Below are positions 22,573 through 31,880 of a stretch of DNA of 64,000 nt, piece by piece. This DNA is from JBEKUY01 sp049514555 (GTDB lineage: Bacteria > Acidobacteriota > Terriglobia > Acidiferrales > UBA7541). The translations under genes were made by a program, and so were the position numbers. The notes under the pieces were generated by a model, which worked only from the letters and a program-made list of their open reading frames with translations, was not told the DNA's origin and searched no databases. The stretch spans positions 248,001 through 312,000 of the forward strand of contig JBEKUY010000001.1 of NCBI GenBank assembly GCA_049514555.1. The letters run 5' to 3'. Numbering within the stretch: position 1 is the stretch's first letter; the number at the start of each line of letters is the position of its first letter.

Positions 22573-25500
22573 ATGAGATTTTTGTCAGTGAAAACGGTAC
22601 TCGCAGCAACGGGCCTCGCCTGCGCGTTGGGGCTCGCGGCTCCGCCGCTTCGCGCGCAGGGAGTGCGGAAAGACGACATCGTGGTGAATTCGCGCGGGGT
22701 GCCGCTGGCGGGCGCGACGGTGCGTGTCTGCGCGATGCCTGCATCCGGCCAGCCTTGCGCGCCGCTGGCGCAGATTTTTTCCGACGCCGCGCTGACGCAG
22801 GCGCTCGTGAATCCCGCCACGACCGACGGCCTGGGAAACTACTTCTTTTATGCGACGCCGGGACGGTACATGGTCGAAATATCCGGGCCGGGAATTACCA
22901 CGCGACAGATTCCGGATGTGCTTCTGCCAAACGACCCGACCGCGCCCTCCTTCAGCAGTGTTTCCAGCAGCGGCGGCATCAGCGCCTTTTCCTTGAACCT
23001 GAGCGGCAACCTCGCGGTGAATGGAAATGCCGCAGTGGCGGGCACGCTCTCCGGAGGAACGCTGAACCTTACGAACCAGGGAACACCGCCGGGAGCTGCT
23101 TCCACGGGAACGGTGAACGTCTATACCAAGACCGACAAGAAGCTGTATTACGCCGACGATACCGGCGCGGAGATCGGGCCGATCTCGACAACCACCGGCG
23201 CACAGACGAACGTCGCGAACACCTTCACGGCGGCGCAGAACTTCGACGCGGATGTGGCCATGAAGGGCCCCAACCCCTGGTTTGACCTCCGGCGATACGG
23301 AGGCTATGCATCGAGCTCCCCTCCCAGCGCAACTGGGTCGATCACCTTGGGTTCTTCGACGTTGACCCTCTCGTCCGCGCTTGATTTTGCCAACGGGCAT
23401 GGAATCGTCATCCACAAAGCCGGGCCTGGGAGCACTCTCGCCACTCCTGCAAGTGTCGCCGTGGCGCCGGGAGGAATCCTCAATGGCGGAACCACCTACA
23501 CCTATCAGGTGGTGGCCGAGGACTACGCCGGCGGCCTGACAGCCGCGTCGACGACGGCCTCAACGACGACGGGAGCGGCCACGCTGGGCGCAAATACGGC
23601 GATCGTCACACAATGCGTTCGTTCGGGTGGCACGACGACTTTTACCACCAGCTCGAATCACAATTTTGCGAACGGCCAGACCGTCAGCGTCACCGGCTTC
23701 AACGCTGGCTCGGGAACTTTCCTGGACGACTGCAACGGCACGTTCTACATCGTTTCGACGCCTTCCTCAACAACCTTCACCATCAACCAGTCCGGGATGG
23801 GGGACCGGACCGACACTTCCGGCGGCTCGGCCCAAGTCAACGCCTTCAACAGGGTGACGTGGAATTACCAGGCTGGCGCGCTGCGCTACTGGGTTTACCG
23901 TGGCGGATCGCTCGTCGGAGTCTCCATCGGGGTGGATCCCATCTGGTACGACTACGGTTACGATCTTGTCCTTGGCGTCCTTCCAGCCTACGTGCCCACA
24001 AGCGCCCCAGGTAGCGCCCAGAATGGTTACTTGGCCACGACCATCGTGTCGGGCGGCGGCACTACATCATTGACGCTTGCCAATGCGGCGGGCGCGACCG
24101 TCAGCTCTGCTGTCGTGCTGCACGACAATTCCGTGAATTTGCTCAATGCCGTTGCCGCAGCGGTCAGTTCCGGAGGGGGCACCGTCTATTTCTCCACCAC
24201 GCTGACGGGCGGCAACGACGTCTATCCGTTCAACGCGGCCACCCAACTGAACTCGCCAACCGCCGGACGGCAGGTCCGGCTACTGATCAGCGGCCTTCCC
24301 TACCTCAATCAACCGTTCGTGCTGGGAAGCTCCTATACGATGGAAGGGTCCCCGAGGAACTCAGGCCCTTCCGCTTTTCTCTATGGCTACGCCACGCGAA
24401 TCGGCGGTTCGGCTTTTCCGCTGGTGTATGTGAGTGCGAACCCGTACAAGATCCAGCAGTACTACAAGAATCTTGAGTTTTATGCCTTATACAATCAGCA
24501 AACCGGCGTCTACTTTGACGAGAACGCAAGCGGGGGAGGATCGGCGGGGATCCTCTTTGACGATACATCGTTCACGGCCGGACAGAAATCCTATAGCGCT
24601 TTGGTGATCAAAGGAGGCTTCGATTTCTGGTTTCGGCGGGGCGTTTTCAGCGCTCAGGGGGCGACCGCTCTCGGGCAGCCGGCCGTTCGCTTCAAGAACA
24701 GCAGCGCCACGGTCTGCGGAACAAGCTGCCAGATCGCCTACCGCATTCGCTTTGACAGCGTGTCGGTCCTGTACGCAGGCATCCAGGTCGATAATCTTGA
24801 CAATACCAGCTCCGGGGTCACCACGAGCTGGGACGTGCACAACATGCTTTATGAGAGCGGCGTCAGCCCCCTCTTTCGCGTCAACATTGGGAACAACGTT
24901 TGGTCCTCCTTCTTTACCTTCAGCCACGTCGACGGCGCCGATCAAGCCGCAGGACTCGGCACGCCGTTTGTGGATATGAGCGGAACCTCGAACATTTCCA
25001 ATGTCCGCTTCGACCACTGCCTGCTGACGACTTCGAGCCAACCTCTGATCACAGGCACCGCCCCGTCGCCCTTCAATCTTCGGGTGGAGAACAGTTTCGG
25101 GATACTCAATGTGCCGAACTACGTTGCCACGGGGAGCGCGACCTCAAACCCAGAACTGGCCGGGACACTCCGCGGACTGGAAATGCACAGTGCTTCACCA
25201 ATCTCAATCCTGAACGGCGCGTACGTGGGAACCCCTCTCCCCGCGCCGGCGGCCGCCCCAACGCTCACCGCCATCGCGGGGGGCGCGGTGCCGGTGGGAA
25301 CGCACAGCTATTCCTTCAGCGTGGTCGGCTGGAACGGGGGAGAATCGGCCCAGTCACCCGCGCAGAGCGTCACAACGACCACGGGCGTGCAGACGGTCAA
25401 TCTCACCTGCTCTTACAGCGGCGCGGCGAATTTCAAGGGCTTCAATTTTTACCGGGATGGATACCGTGCGCATTCGCCGACGGTAACCAATCCGATGGCC

Positions 25501-25977
25501 ACGACTTGCAGCTGGTCTGACACGTTTGGATTCACCGATGGCACGTCCCCTTCACAATACAACTACGCGTCGGCCGACTTTCTCAATTCCTCGGGCGTTT
25601 CCGCCGATACAGTGCGGGTGAACGGCGAGTTGGTTTCTGCAGCGCCCCGTTCGATTCACAACGTGTTCCTTCCCGGCGCGCTGACGTCCGCATGGACGGG
25701 CGCCACACTGACACTCGACAAAGCCATTACCGTCACCAGGCTGCAGGCCCAGACGAAAACGGGGCCCAGCGGGTGCACGACCAACGCCGTGGTGCGGCTG
25801 ACCGATGGAACGACCCCGGTGACCTTGACCGTTTCGGCCGCGGCAAGCGACTCGGGTGCGATTTCGCAAAACTACGCTGGCGGCGCCGCTCTTACCGTCA
25901 GCGTGCAAACCGCGGCCAGCGGCTGCACGACCGCGCCCGCGGACGCGAACGTCGTCATTCAGTACCGCATGCAGTAG
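22573..25977 (+). CDS. Large phage fibre/tailspike-like protein with Sec signal and beta-helix region
   Basis: A 1134-residue protein. Residues 1-29 form a Sec signal (KTVLAATGLACALGLAAPPL ... RAQG). A CarboxypepD-regulatory-like beta-sandwich follows (about 35-115, VNSRGVPLAGATVRVC ... YFFYATPGRYMVEI). A stalk-like segment with NTFTAAQNF comes next, and then, around FDLRRYGGY (about 240), a pectate-lyase-type right-handed beta-helix seems to begin, typical of tailspikes. A module with HNFANGQTVSVTGF near residue 360 is also present in the 28607 gene. The C-terminus is beta-rich. It is probably the host-range determinant; the signal peptide is unusual for a virion protein. Confidence 0.75.
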   Translation: MRFLSVKTVLAATGLACALGLAAPPLRAQGVRKDDIVVNSRGVPLAGATVRVCAMPASGQPCAPLAQIFSDAALTQALVNPATTDGLGNYFFYATPGRYMVEISGPGITTRQIPDVLLPNDPTAPSFSSVSSSGGISAFSLNLSGNLAVNGNAAVAGTLSGGTLNLTNQGTPPGAASTGTVNVYTKTDKKLYYADDTGAEIGPISTTTGAQTNVANTFTAAQNFDADVAMKGPNPWFDLRRYGGYASSSPPSATGSITLGSSTLTLSSALDFANGHGIVIHKAGPGSTLATPASVAVAPGGILNGGTTYTYQVVAEDYAGGLTAASTTASTTTGAATLGANTAIVTQCVRSGGTTTFTTSSNHNFANGQTVSVTGFNAGSGTFLDDCNGTFYIVSTPSSTTFTINQSGMGDRTDTSGGSAQVNAFNRVTWNYQAGALRYWVYRGGSLVGVSIGVDPIWYDYGYDLVLGVLPAYVPTSAPGSAQNGYLATTIVSGGGTTSLTLANAAGATVSSAVVLHDNSVNLLNAVAAAVSSGGGTVYFSTTLTGGNDVYPFNAATQLNSPTAGRQVRLLISGLPYLNQPFVLGSSYTMEGSPRNSGPSAFLYGYATRIGGSAFPLVYVSANPYKIQQYYKNLEFYALYNQQTGVYFDENASGGGSAGILFDDTSFTAGQKSYSALVIKGGFDFWFRRGVFSAQGATALGQPAVRFKNSSATVCGTSCQIAYRIRFDSVSVLYAGIQVDNLDNTSSGVTTSWDVHNMLYESGVSPLFRVNIGNNVWSSFFTFSHVDGADQAAGLGTPFVDMSGTSNISNVRFDHCLLTTSSQPLITGTAPSPFNLRVENSFGILNVPNYVATGSATSNPELAGTLRGLEMHSASPISILNGAYVGTPLPAPAAAPTLTAIAGGAVPVGTHSYSFSVVGWNGGESAQSPAQSVTTTTGVQTVNLTCSYSGAANFKGFNFYRDGYRAHSPTVTNPMATTCSWSDTFGFTDGTSPSQYNYASADFLNSSGVSADTVRVNGELVSAAPRSIHNVFLPGALTSAWTGATLTLDKAITVTRLQAQTKTGPSGCTTNAVVRLTDGTTPVTLTVSAAASDSGAISQNYAGGAALTVSVQTAASGCTTAPADANVVIQYRMQ

Positions 25978-26000
25978 TTCCCACCGCCACACCACGGAGC

Positions 26001-26020
26001 CACGCGCCGCACGGCGCGTG
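26001..26020. repeat. Inverted repeat with 9-bp arms
   Basis: CACGCGCCG and CGGCGCGTG flank a two-base centre CA in the 57-base gap between the fibre gene and the next phage gene. It may be a transcript hairpin, but there is no T tract. Confidence 0.6.
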
Positions 26021-26034
26021 AGGGAGCCAAACAG

Positions 26035-26706
26035 ATGTCCAAGTTGGAAGGAACCGCCACGCTCGTCAACATTTCTTCGCAGAAATGGCCGCCGCGCTAC
26101 CGCACCTATTTCGGTTCGCTGGAAATCAATTCTCCGGCGCCGGGCGAACACTACGCGGTCACCCGCATCGAAGGCTGCATGGGCGTCATCGATCTCGGCG
26201 ACAAGCGCACCATAGAGTATGCGATTCCGGCGCGCGCCATCGCCGAAGACATCGCGCGGGAAATCAACGGCGACTCCGGCGAGGGCAGCTTTCACGGTGT
26301 TTTCGTTGCGGAAGGCGAGCTGCCGACCGTGGCAGAGCTGGCCCGGGCGCGCGAGAGACTGGAAGACTTTCAGCGGCGGCTCGTGGCTGCGGCGGATCTC
26401 GAGTGGGAGCGGTCGCACAATCCCATGTTCATCACCGACCTCGAGCGCCGGGCCGCCCGCGAATTGCGCTTCGAGAAACCGTGGCTCTACGATCCGAAGC
26501 CGATGGCCGAGTGCCCGGCCTGCGCGGAAAAGATCAAGCCGGGCGTCGCCGTCTGCCGCAGTTGCGGCGCGATTTTGGACCGTGCGAAGGCGGCCCAGTT
26601 CGGTCTGCTTGGGGAGGTGGAAAAAGATGCGCCGGTTGCGACTGCGACACTGGGATCCACTCACGAGAGGCGTAGGGCTGAACAAAGCAGACCAGGCGAT
26701 GAGTAA
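26035..26706 (+). CDS. Phage hypothetical protein with C-terminal zinc ribbon
   Basis: A 223-residue protein. The first 80 residues are beta-rich (YRTYFGSLEINSPAPGEHYA). A coiled-coil-prone helix follows (ELARARERLEDFQRRLVAAA). A zinc ribbon lies near residues 162-182 (CPACAEKIKPGVAVCRSCGA). It is the last phage gene before the ATPase/TOPRIM cassette. I do not recognise its family; the ribbon suggests binding to protein or nucleic acid. Confidence 0.6.
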   Translation: MSKLEGTATLVNISSQKWPPRYRTYFGSLEINSPAPGEHYAVTRIEGCMGVIDLGDKRTIEYAIPARAIAEDIAREINGDSGEGSFHGVFVAEGELPTVAELARARERLEDFQRRLVAAADLEWERSHNPMFITDLERRAARELRFEKPWLYDPKPMAECPACAEKIKPGVAVCRSCGAILDRAKAAQFGLLGEVEKDAPVATATLGSTHERRRAEQSRPGDE

Positions 26707-26767
26707 GATTCACTATACCCCGTTCTCGCGAAGGCTGGCTGCTGATGACAGGTCAATCCTTCGGCCT

Positions 26768-26797
26768 TTGACAACGATCGGTCGACACGCATATGAT
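26768..26797 (+). promoter_or_regulatory. Own promoter of the ATPase/TOPRIM cassette
   Basis: TTGACA (26768-26773), an 18-base spacer and TATGAT (26792-26797). A start near 26804 gives a leader of about 40 bases to ATG 26844. Because the ATG at 26793 would lie inside the -10 box, the promoter also supports the later start codon. Confidence 0.65.
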
Positions 26798-26843
26798 TCG
26801 GCTTGAACCCCATGGACTTGACCGATTCTCTTCATCTGAGCCA

Positions 26844-27893
26844 ATGATTGACTCACTATCCATTGCAAACTTCCGCGGTTTCGAGAACCTCGAGATTCAC
26901 GGTCTCCGGAGGATCAACGTTCTCGTAGGACAGAACTCATCCGGGAAAACCGCCCTTCTGGAGGCACTTTTTCTGGCGGCTGGAGGAAGCCCAGAGATTG
27001 CGTTACGCCTACAAGCTCAAAGAGGTTTGGGCCAGCCATTCCAAGTGACTCTTGAGCGTCCTTCATATGAATCTCTATGGAGGTACCTCTTTTGGGGCCT
27101 GGATCAGGCGAAAACGATTTCGATCAATTTGGTTGGTTCTCCTCCGAATACTCGATCGCTTGCTGTAGCCTATGCAGACCAAGCTTCGACCAAGCTGCCA
27201 TTTGGCAAGGAGGGGACCGAGTCGCCCTTTATAGTGCCCATAAATTTTACATGGCGAACTTCCACGGGAGAAGTATTCGAGTCCCAGCCGTCCATCACGA
27301 AGGAAGGTATAAACATTTCGGGGACGGGCGAAACGATGCCCGTGTTCCTTTTTTCGAGTACGACGACTGTGAATGCATTGGAGAATGCGTCCCGGTTTTC
27401 TGAACTCGATCTCCAGGGCAAGTCGGGTTTGGTTGTGGACGCGCTGAAGAGAGAATTCCCATACTTGAAGGATATTTCTGTTCAGGTGATTTCTGGCATG
27501 CCCACATTGCATGCCGCTCTCACATTTTCCGATTTGAAGCTCCCACTTGCTCTATTGTCTGGCGGAATCAATAAGCTAATGGGGATTCTTCTGACTGTGG
27601 CGCTGAGGCCTCAGGGAGTGGTCTTAGTCGATGAAATCGAGAATGGCTTCTACCACGACAGGCTACAGACGATCTGGTCGACGCTTCTCGAACTATGTCA
27701 GCAGCAGAATACACAGGTTTTCGCCTCCACCCACAGTCAGGAGTGTCTGGAAGCAGCGCTCGCCACAATTCGAGGGAATGAAGAGGAGTTCGCCCTCATC
27801 CGCACAGAACGTAGCAATGGGCGCTGCACAGCTAATGTATTTGGCGGTCGTCACTTTCAGAGTGCAATTGAGCAGAACATCGAAGTGAGGTAA
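26844..27893 (+). CDS. AAA/ABC-type ATPase, OLD-like (probable defence cassette)
   Basis: A 349-residue ATPase of the AAA_15/AAA_21 kind. Visible: N-terminal LSIANFRGFENLEI, Walker A GQNSSGKTALLE (29-40), ABC signature LLSGG (about 238), Walker B VVLVDEIENGF (about 259) and switch STHSQE (about 295). Such ATPases pair with TOPRIM nucleases in OLD-family and related anti-phage systems; a TOPRIM-like gene follows after nine bases. Base composition is visibly less GC-rich than in the neighbouring phage genes, and the unit has its own promoter. It therefore looks like horizontally acquired cargo inside the late region. The trigger and effect are unknown. Confidence 0.8.
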   Translation: MIDSLSIANFRGFENLEIHGLRRINVLVGQNSSGKTALLEALFLAAGGSPEIALRLQAQRGLGQPFQVTLERPSYESLWRYLFWGLDQAKTISINLVGSPPNTRSLAVAYADQASTKLPFGKEGTESPFIVPINFTWRTSTGEVFESQPSITKEGINISGTGETMPVFLFSSTTTVNALENASRFSELDLQGKSGLVVDALKREFPYLKDISVQVISGMPTLHAALTFSDLKLPLALLSGGINKLMGILLTVALRPQGVVLVDEIENGFYHDRLQTIWSTLLELCQQQNTQVFASTHSQECLEAALATIRGNEEEFALIRTERSNGRCTANVFGGRHFQSAIEQNIEVR

Positions 27894-27902
27894 ACCCCGC
27901 GG

Positions 27903-28527
27903 ATGCCTATTACGATCACGACTCCGCGAGTGATCGTCTGCGAGGGCGGCGGTGATGTAGCCTTCTTCAAAGCTTTGATCAAAGCCCGGAATTTACCTCG
28001 GTTTGATGTTTGCCAACCTCAAGCGATTGCTGGCGTGGGTTCAGAGTGGATTCGCGGCCGTCAAAGGGGTGTTAGTGGTTGGTGACAACGACGCAGATCC
28101 TGCCGCTTCTTTTCAGCACATTCAGTCTCAGATCCAAGCTGCAGGCGGGTTTGGCATTCCGGCGAGTCCACTTGAAGTAGCGCGCTCTCAAGATAAGCCG
28201 CCCATCGTCGTCATGATGCTGCCGTGGACTAGCCTACCGGGCAATCTCGAAACGCTTTGTCTGGATGCGATGTATGCGGCACACAACCATCTCAAGGATT
28301 GCATCGATGACTATTGCACTTGTACGCGGACATCGGACTGGGACCTCGCGAAGCAATCCAAGATGCGGATGCGATGTCTCATGTCTTCCATATGTCAGAG
28401 CGATCCTGATGTCCCTTTGACTGGAGCCTGGAGCCACAGAGAAACAATTGTCTCGCTCGAACACAGGGCCTTTGATGGCGTGAGTGACCTCTTGAACAGA
28501 TTTGACAGCCAGATAGCACCCTCCTGA
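27903..28527 (+). pseudogene. TOPRIM-like nuclease gene broken by a frameshift
   Basis: The 5' part (27903 on) reads MPITITTPRVIVCEGGGDVA in one frame, with the glutamate of a TOPRIM motif. The continuation (GVLVVGDNDADPAASF ... PWTSLPGNLETLCLDAMY, to 28527) lies in another frame, with the DxD-type acidic pair. The first frame closes at 28083-28085. The junction is near 28035-28050, where some tens of bases also seem to be missing by comparison with the usual spacing of such proteins. The partner ATPase gene is intact. Sequencing error, a true pseudogene or recoding cannot be separated from one sequence. Confidence 0.65.
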
Positions 28528-28606
28528 CCGCTTCTCCCTCTGCCTGGCCGCCCCTCTTTGTGAGCAAGATTCTGAATGCCGACGGGAGACTCTGTCCGGT
28601 ACGACC

Positions 28607-31315
28607 ATGAGCACAGCGGGATCATTCGACGCACCGATTGAGATCTTCGGCGGCCTGGTGACCGATATGCCGCCGGCAGACCTGCCGCACGGCGTCTCGC
28701 CGGATTGCCAGGACGTGATCTTCAGCGATGGAGGAGTGCGCACGCGTCCCGGGCTGCAGGCGGCTTTCGGACCGCTGGCAGGAAATCCCACCGTCAATTA
28801 CCTGAAAACGTACATCACGCCCAGCGGGACCGCCCGAACACTGGTGATGGATGGGAATGGCTCGCTGTACAAAGAGACTTCGCCGGGCGCGCTGGCGGCG
28901 GTGGCCGCGGGACTCGCGCCCAATTCCTACGCGCACTCGTGCACCATGTTCGGCCGCGAGTACATCGCGGTCGGCGACGGAAGGGCAGGGAACGACCTGC
29001 CCCGACAATTTGACGACACCTATTTCGATCGTGTCAGCCAGGGGGCTCCCGGTGCCGGCCCAGCCACAGTGGCGGATGTGGTCGCCAACATCGCAGCGAT
29101 TTCAAGAGCCGGAAACATCATCACGGTGGCGACGCAATCGCCTCACAATCTGTTAAACGGCGATCAGGTCACAATTGCCGGCACGACCGGCGCGTCGGTT
29201 TCGTTCAACGGCACCTTTGCCGTCGCCGGCATCGCCGACAGCACGCATTTCACTTTCAATCAGACAGGCCCGGACGAATCGGGAACGAATGGCACCGGCA
29301 CTGCCGCTCCGGTGGGCAACGTCGTTGCCGGCGTGCATCAGGTCGCAGTCATTTTCCAGACGCGGCAAGGATATCTGACCAAACCCTCGGCGGCGGTGAG
29401 CTGGACGGCAGCGGGCGGATGCCGCGTGCAGGTGAGCGGAATTCCCATCGGACCATTCAACATCGTTGCGCGAATCATCTGCTTCACCGGCGCCAGCGGG
29501 GCGAGCTTCTTCTACGTGGGTTCTGAGGCGTCGCTTCCGCAAGGGAACATGGTAGTCGGGGACAACACCACGACGAGCGCGATCTTTGATTTCAGCGACG
29601 CCATCCTCTTGGCCGGCACTAACGTGGACGATCTCTTCAAGTTGGTCGAGCTCGGCGACTGCGGCGGCGTGATTGATTACGCCGACCGGCTCTTCTGGTG
29701 GGGCGAGCGAAACAAGATGAACAACTGGGTGAACCTCGGCTTCGATGGCGGCTTCACCGGACCATCTTTCCCTCACTTGCCTCTTGGATGGGCCCCCGAT
29801 CCGGTTTTCGCAGCCGGCGGCACGGATGAGCAGGTCAATGTCGTCTGGGGCGCGGCCTATTCGATTGTGGGCAACGGCGACACGCCGACGCGGGGAATGA
29901 TCTCTCAGACGGCAGTGCAAGATGCCCTCGGCGCCCCACTGATCCAGGCAAACACGGCCTACACCGTGCGGGCCCGCTGCGCGGGCAATGCGCTCCTCAC
30001 CTACGGAACGCTGCACATTCATCTCTATAGCGCGAGCGCCCGCATCAACACGGCCGGTCTTCAGGTCGCCGCTTCCCAGTTGACCACCACCTACGCCGAA
30101 TTCACCGCCCAGCTCACGCCGCCGTTGGCCGCCATTCCCAGCGATCTGGTGTTGCGCATCTATGCCGACGGAGCGCCGCCGCGTGCCTCGCAGTTCTATA
30201 TCGACTGCCTCGAAGTCTGTCCCACGCTCGAGCCGCTGAACGCGTCGCTTGTGCGTGCCAGCAACATTGACGATCCGGAGAGCTACGACGGACTGACGGG
30301 CGTTCTTTCGGTGGAGGAAAACAACGGGCAGGCCATCCGCGCGGCCTTCAAGCTCCGCGAGCGGCTGCACTTTGTGAAAGAGCATTCCCTGTACGTCACC
30401 CAGGACGACGGCACGAACGAGCCGGCGATGTGGACCGTCTCCGAGGTTTCCCGGCGCGTGGGAACGCCTGCGGTGCGCGGCGTCGCGGTGGCGGAAGACT
30501 GGGCGGTGATTGCCGACCGTTCGGGTCTCTACATTTACGACGGCGGCGAGCCGGTCAAAATCTCGCAGGAAATCCAGCCCCTGTGGAACCAAATCAATTG
30601 GCAGTACGGCCATACCCTCTGGGTTGCCGTGGATACGAAAGAGCGGCGCATCCTCATCGGGGCGCCCTTCGGCAGCGCCACCTCTCCGAACAAGGTGCTG
30701 ATGCTGGATTATCGCGACCTCGATACATCGGACATGATCGCCAGCCGCCCGCCCATCAACATCACTTACACGGGCCGAAAGACCGCTGCGGACAAATCGC
30801 GCAAGTGGTCGCCCTGGGCGATGGCCGCCAATGCGGCTGCTCTGGTGGAGCGGCCGGACGGAACCGCAACCGTCATGCTGGGCGGCGGGAGCCCGGGCGT
30901 CGGAGGAGGCGGGCCCGCGGGAAAAGTGTACCAGTTGAGTGACGCGCAGTTCAGCGACGATGGCGTCGCCATCCAGAGCTACTACACGACGCATTTCTTC
31001 CCCGAGCGCGCCGTCGAGCAACAGCTCGATCTCGGCACCCACCGAAAACTCTTCACCTACCTCACGCTCTACGTGGAGGGCTCGGGAACGCTGAGCCTGA
31101 CGGCGTTTGTGAACACGAGTGCCTCCCCGCAGGCGCAGCAGCCGCTGGCCTTGAGCGCGCCCGCCCTGCGGGACCTCGAGCTGCCCATCAATGTCGCGGG
31201 GGAACGCGTGGCGTTCAAAGTCGGCACTGGCACGGCAGGAAATTGGTTCCGGCTCGACAAATTCGGGCCGTCGGTGCGAGTGGATCCCTGGGCGCCGGTC
31301 CGCGGATTCAACTGA
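28607..31315 (+). CDS. Large phage tail protein (podovirus tail-hub-like)
   Basis: A 902-residue protein. The opening (EIFGGLVTDMPPADLPHGVS, DCQDVIFSDGGVRTRPG) is the familiar start of tail or stabilisation proteins of short-tailed phages: a gene product that lists GGL, LP.G.S and R.G positions before a beta-propeller-like body. Near residues 165-225 lies the HNLLNGDQVTIAG ... FNGTFAVAGI module shared with the 22573 fibre. The second half has many repeated beta strands (RSGLYIYDGGEPVKIS). No tape-measure gene accompanies it, in line with a short tail. Exact function is inferred. Confidence 0.7.
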   Translation: MSTAGSFDAPIEIFGGLVTDMPPADLPHGVSPDCQDVIFSDGGVRTRPGLQAAFGPLAGNPTVNYLKTYITPSGTARTLVMDGNGSLYKETSPGALAAVAAGLAPNSYAHSCTMFGREYIAVGDGRAGNDLPRQFDDTYFDRVSQGAPGAGPATVADVVANIAAISRAGNIITVATQSPHNLLNGDQVTIAGTTGASVSFNGTFAVAGIADSTHFTFNQTGPDESGTNGTGTAAPVGNVVAGVHQVAVIFQTRQGYLTKPSAAVSWTAAGGCRVQVSGIPIGPFNIVARIICFTGASGASFFYVGSEASLPQGNMVVGDNTTTSAIFDFSDAILLAGTNVDDLFKLVELGDCGGVIDYADRLFWWGERNKMNNWVNLGFDGGFTGPSFPHLPLGWAPDPVFAAGGTDEQVNVVWGAAYSIVGNGDTPTRGMISQTAVQDALGAPLIQANTAYTVRARCAGNALLTYGTLHIHLYSASARINTAGLQVAASQLTTTYAEFTAQLTPPLAAIPSDLVLRIYADGAPPRASQFYIDCLEVCPTLEPLNASLVRASNIDDPESYDGLTGVLSVEENNGQAIRAAFKLRERLHFVKEHSLYVTQDDGTNEPAMWTVSEVSRRVGTPAVRGVAVAEDWAVIADRSGLYIYDGGEPVKISQEIQPLWNQINWQYGHTLWVAVDTKERRILIGAPFGSATSPNKVLMLDYRDLDTSDMIASRPPINITYTGRKTAADKSRKWSPWAMAANAAALVERPDGTATVMLGGGSPGVGGGGPAGKVYQLSDAQFSDDGVAIQSYYTTHFFPERAVEQQLDLGTHRKLFTYLTLYVEGSGTLSLTAFVNTSASPQAQQPLALSAPALRDLELPINVAGERVAFKVGTGTAGNWFRLDKFGPSVRVDPWAPVRGFN

Positions 31316-31317
31316 CC

Positions 31318-31857
31318 ATGCTGAGCATCGCACAGCTCGCGCCGATCAAAGCCCGCGACCCGTACCTGCACGAGGCCCTCGTCCGAATTGTTTCCGCGGT
31401 GAATGCCGCGGGGCAGAAAGCCGGAGTTGATTCCCAGGCGCCGCTGCCGGCGCCACCGCCGATCGGTTCGCTGCAGGTGCAGGCGTCCAACGGGTGGTTT
31501 GACATCACCATCACCGATAATTCCGATGCCAGGCCGGGCCTCTTCTATTTCGCGGAGTCGGATACGACTCCGGCATTCGCCCAGCCGCGCGTCTATTTCA
31601 TGGGATCCAGTCGCAATCTCTACCTGCAGCTCGGCAATCAGTCGCTCTACTGGCGCGCGTTTTCGCAATACATCGGCTCGGGCACTTCCACGCCCGTGGC
31701 CTTCGGCAATCCCCCGGTTGCGGTGGCCGGAGGAGGTTCGAGCGGTCCGCCGCCGTTTCCTTCCGCCGGCAGCGGCGCGCTGCAGAACGGCCTGGCGCCC
31801 GGCGGAAACGGATTCGGCCTGCTGGGACAAGCCCGCCTCACGAAAACACTTCCTTGA
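31318..31857 (+). CDS. Phage tail-region hypothetical protein
   Basis: A 179-residue protein beginning two bases after the large tail gene. The N-terminal helix (LHEALVRIVSAVNAAGQKAG) is followed by a beta-sandwich-like section (GWFDITITDNSDARPGLFYF, NLYLQLGNQSLYWRAFSQYI) and a Gly/Pro-rich C-terminus. It looks like a fibre-attachment or tail-accessory protein. No family is recognised. Confidence 0.6.
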   Translation: MLSIAQLAPIKARDPYLHEALVRIVSAVNAAGQKAGVDSQAPLPAPPPIGSLQVQASNGWFDITITDNSDARPGLFYFAESDTTPAFAQPRVYFMGSSRNLYLQLGNQSLYWRAFSQYIGSGTSTPVAFGNPPVAVAGGGSSGPPPFPSAGSGALQNGLAPGGNGFGLLGQARLTKTLP

Positions 31858-31880
31858 TTCGGACGCGGAAAGGAACCCGC

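Noticed and set aside
26844..28527. Naming the cassette as PARIS, Gabija or a retron system
   Set aside because: The parts (ATPase then TOPRIM) are compatible with several families, the second gene is broken, and no reverse transcriptase, helicase or ncRNA is present; a specific name would be guesswork.
29153..31333. 726-codon open frame antisense to the large tail gene
   Set aside because: Long antisense frames are expected in high-GC DNA; the sense gene has family-like phage features and the antisense translation is Arg/His/Gly-rich without motifs.
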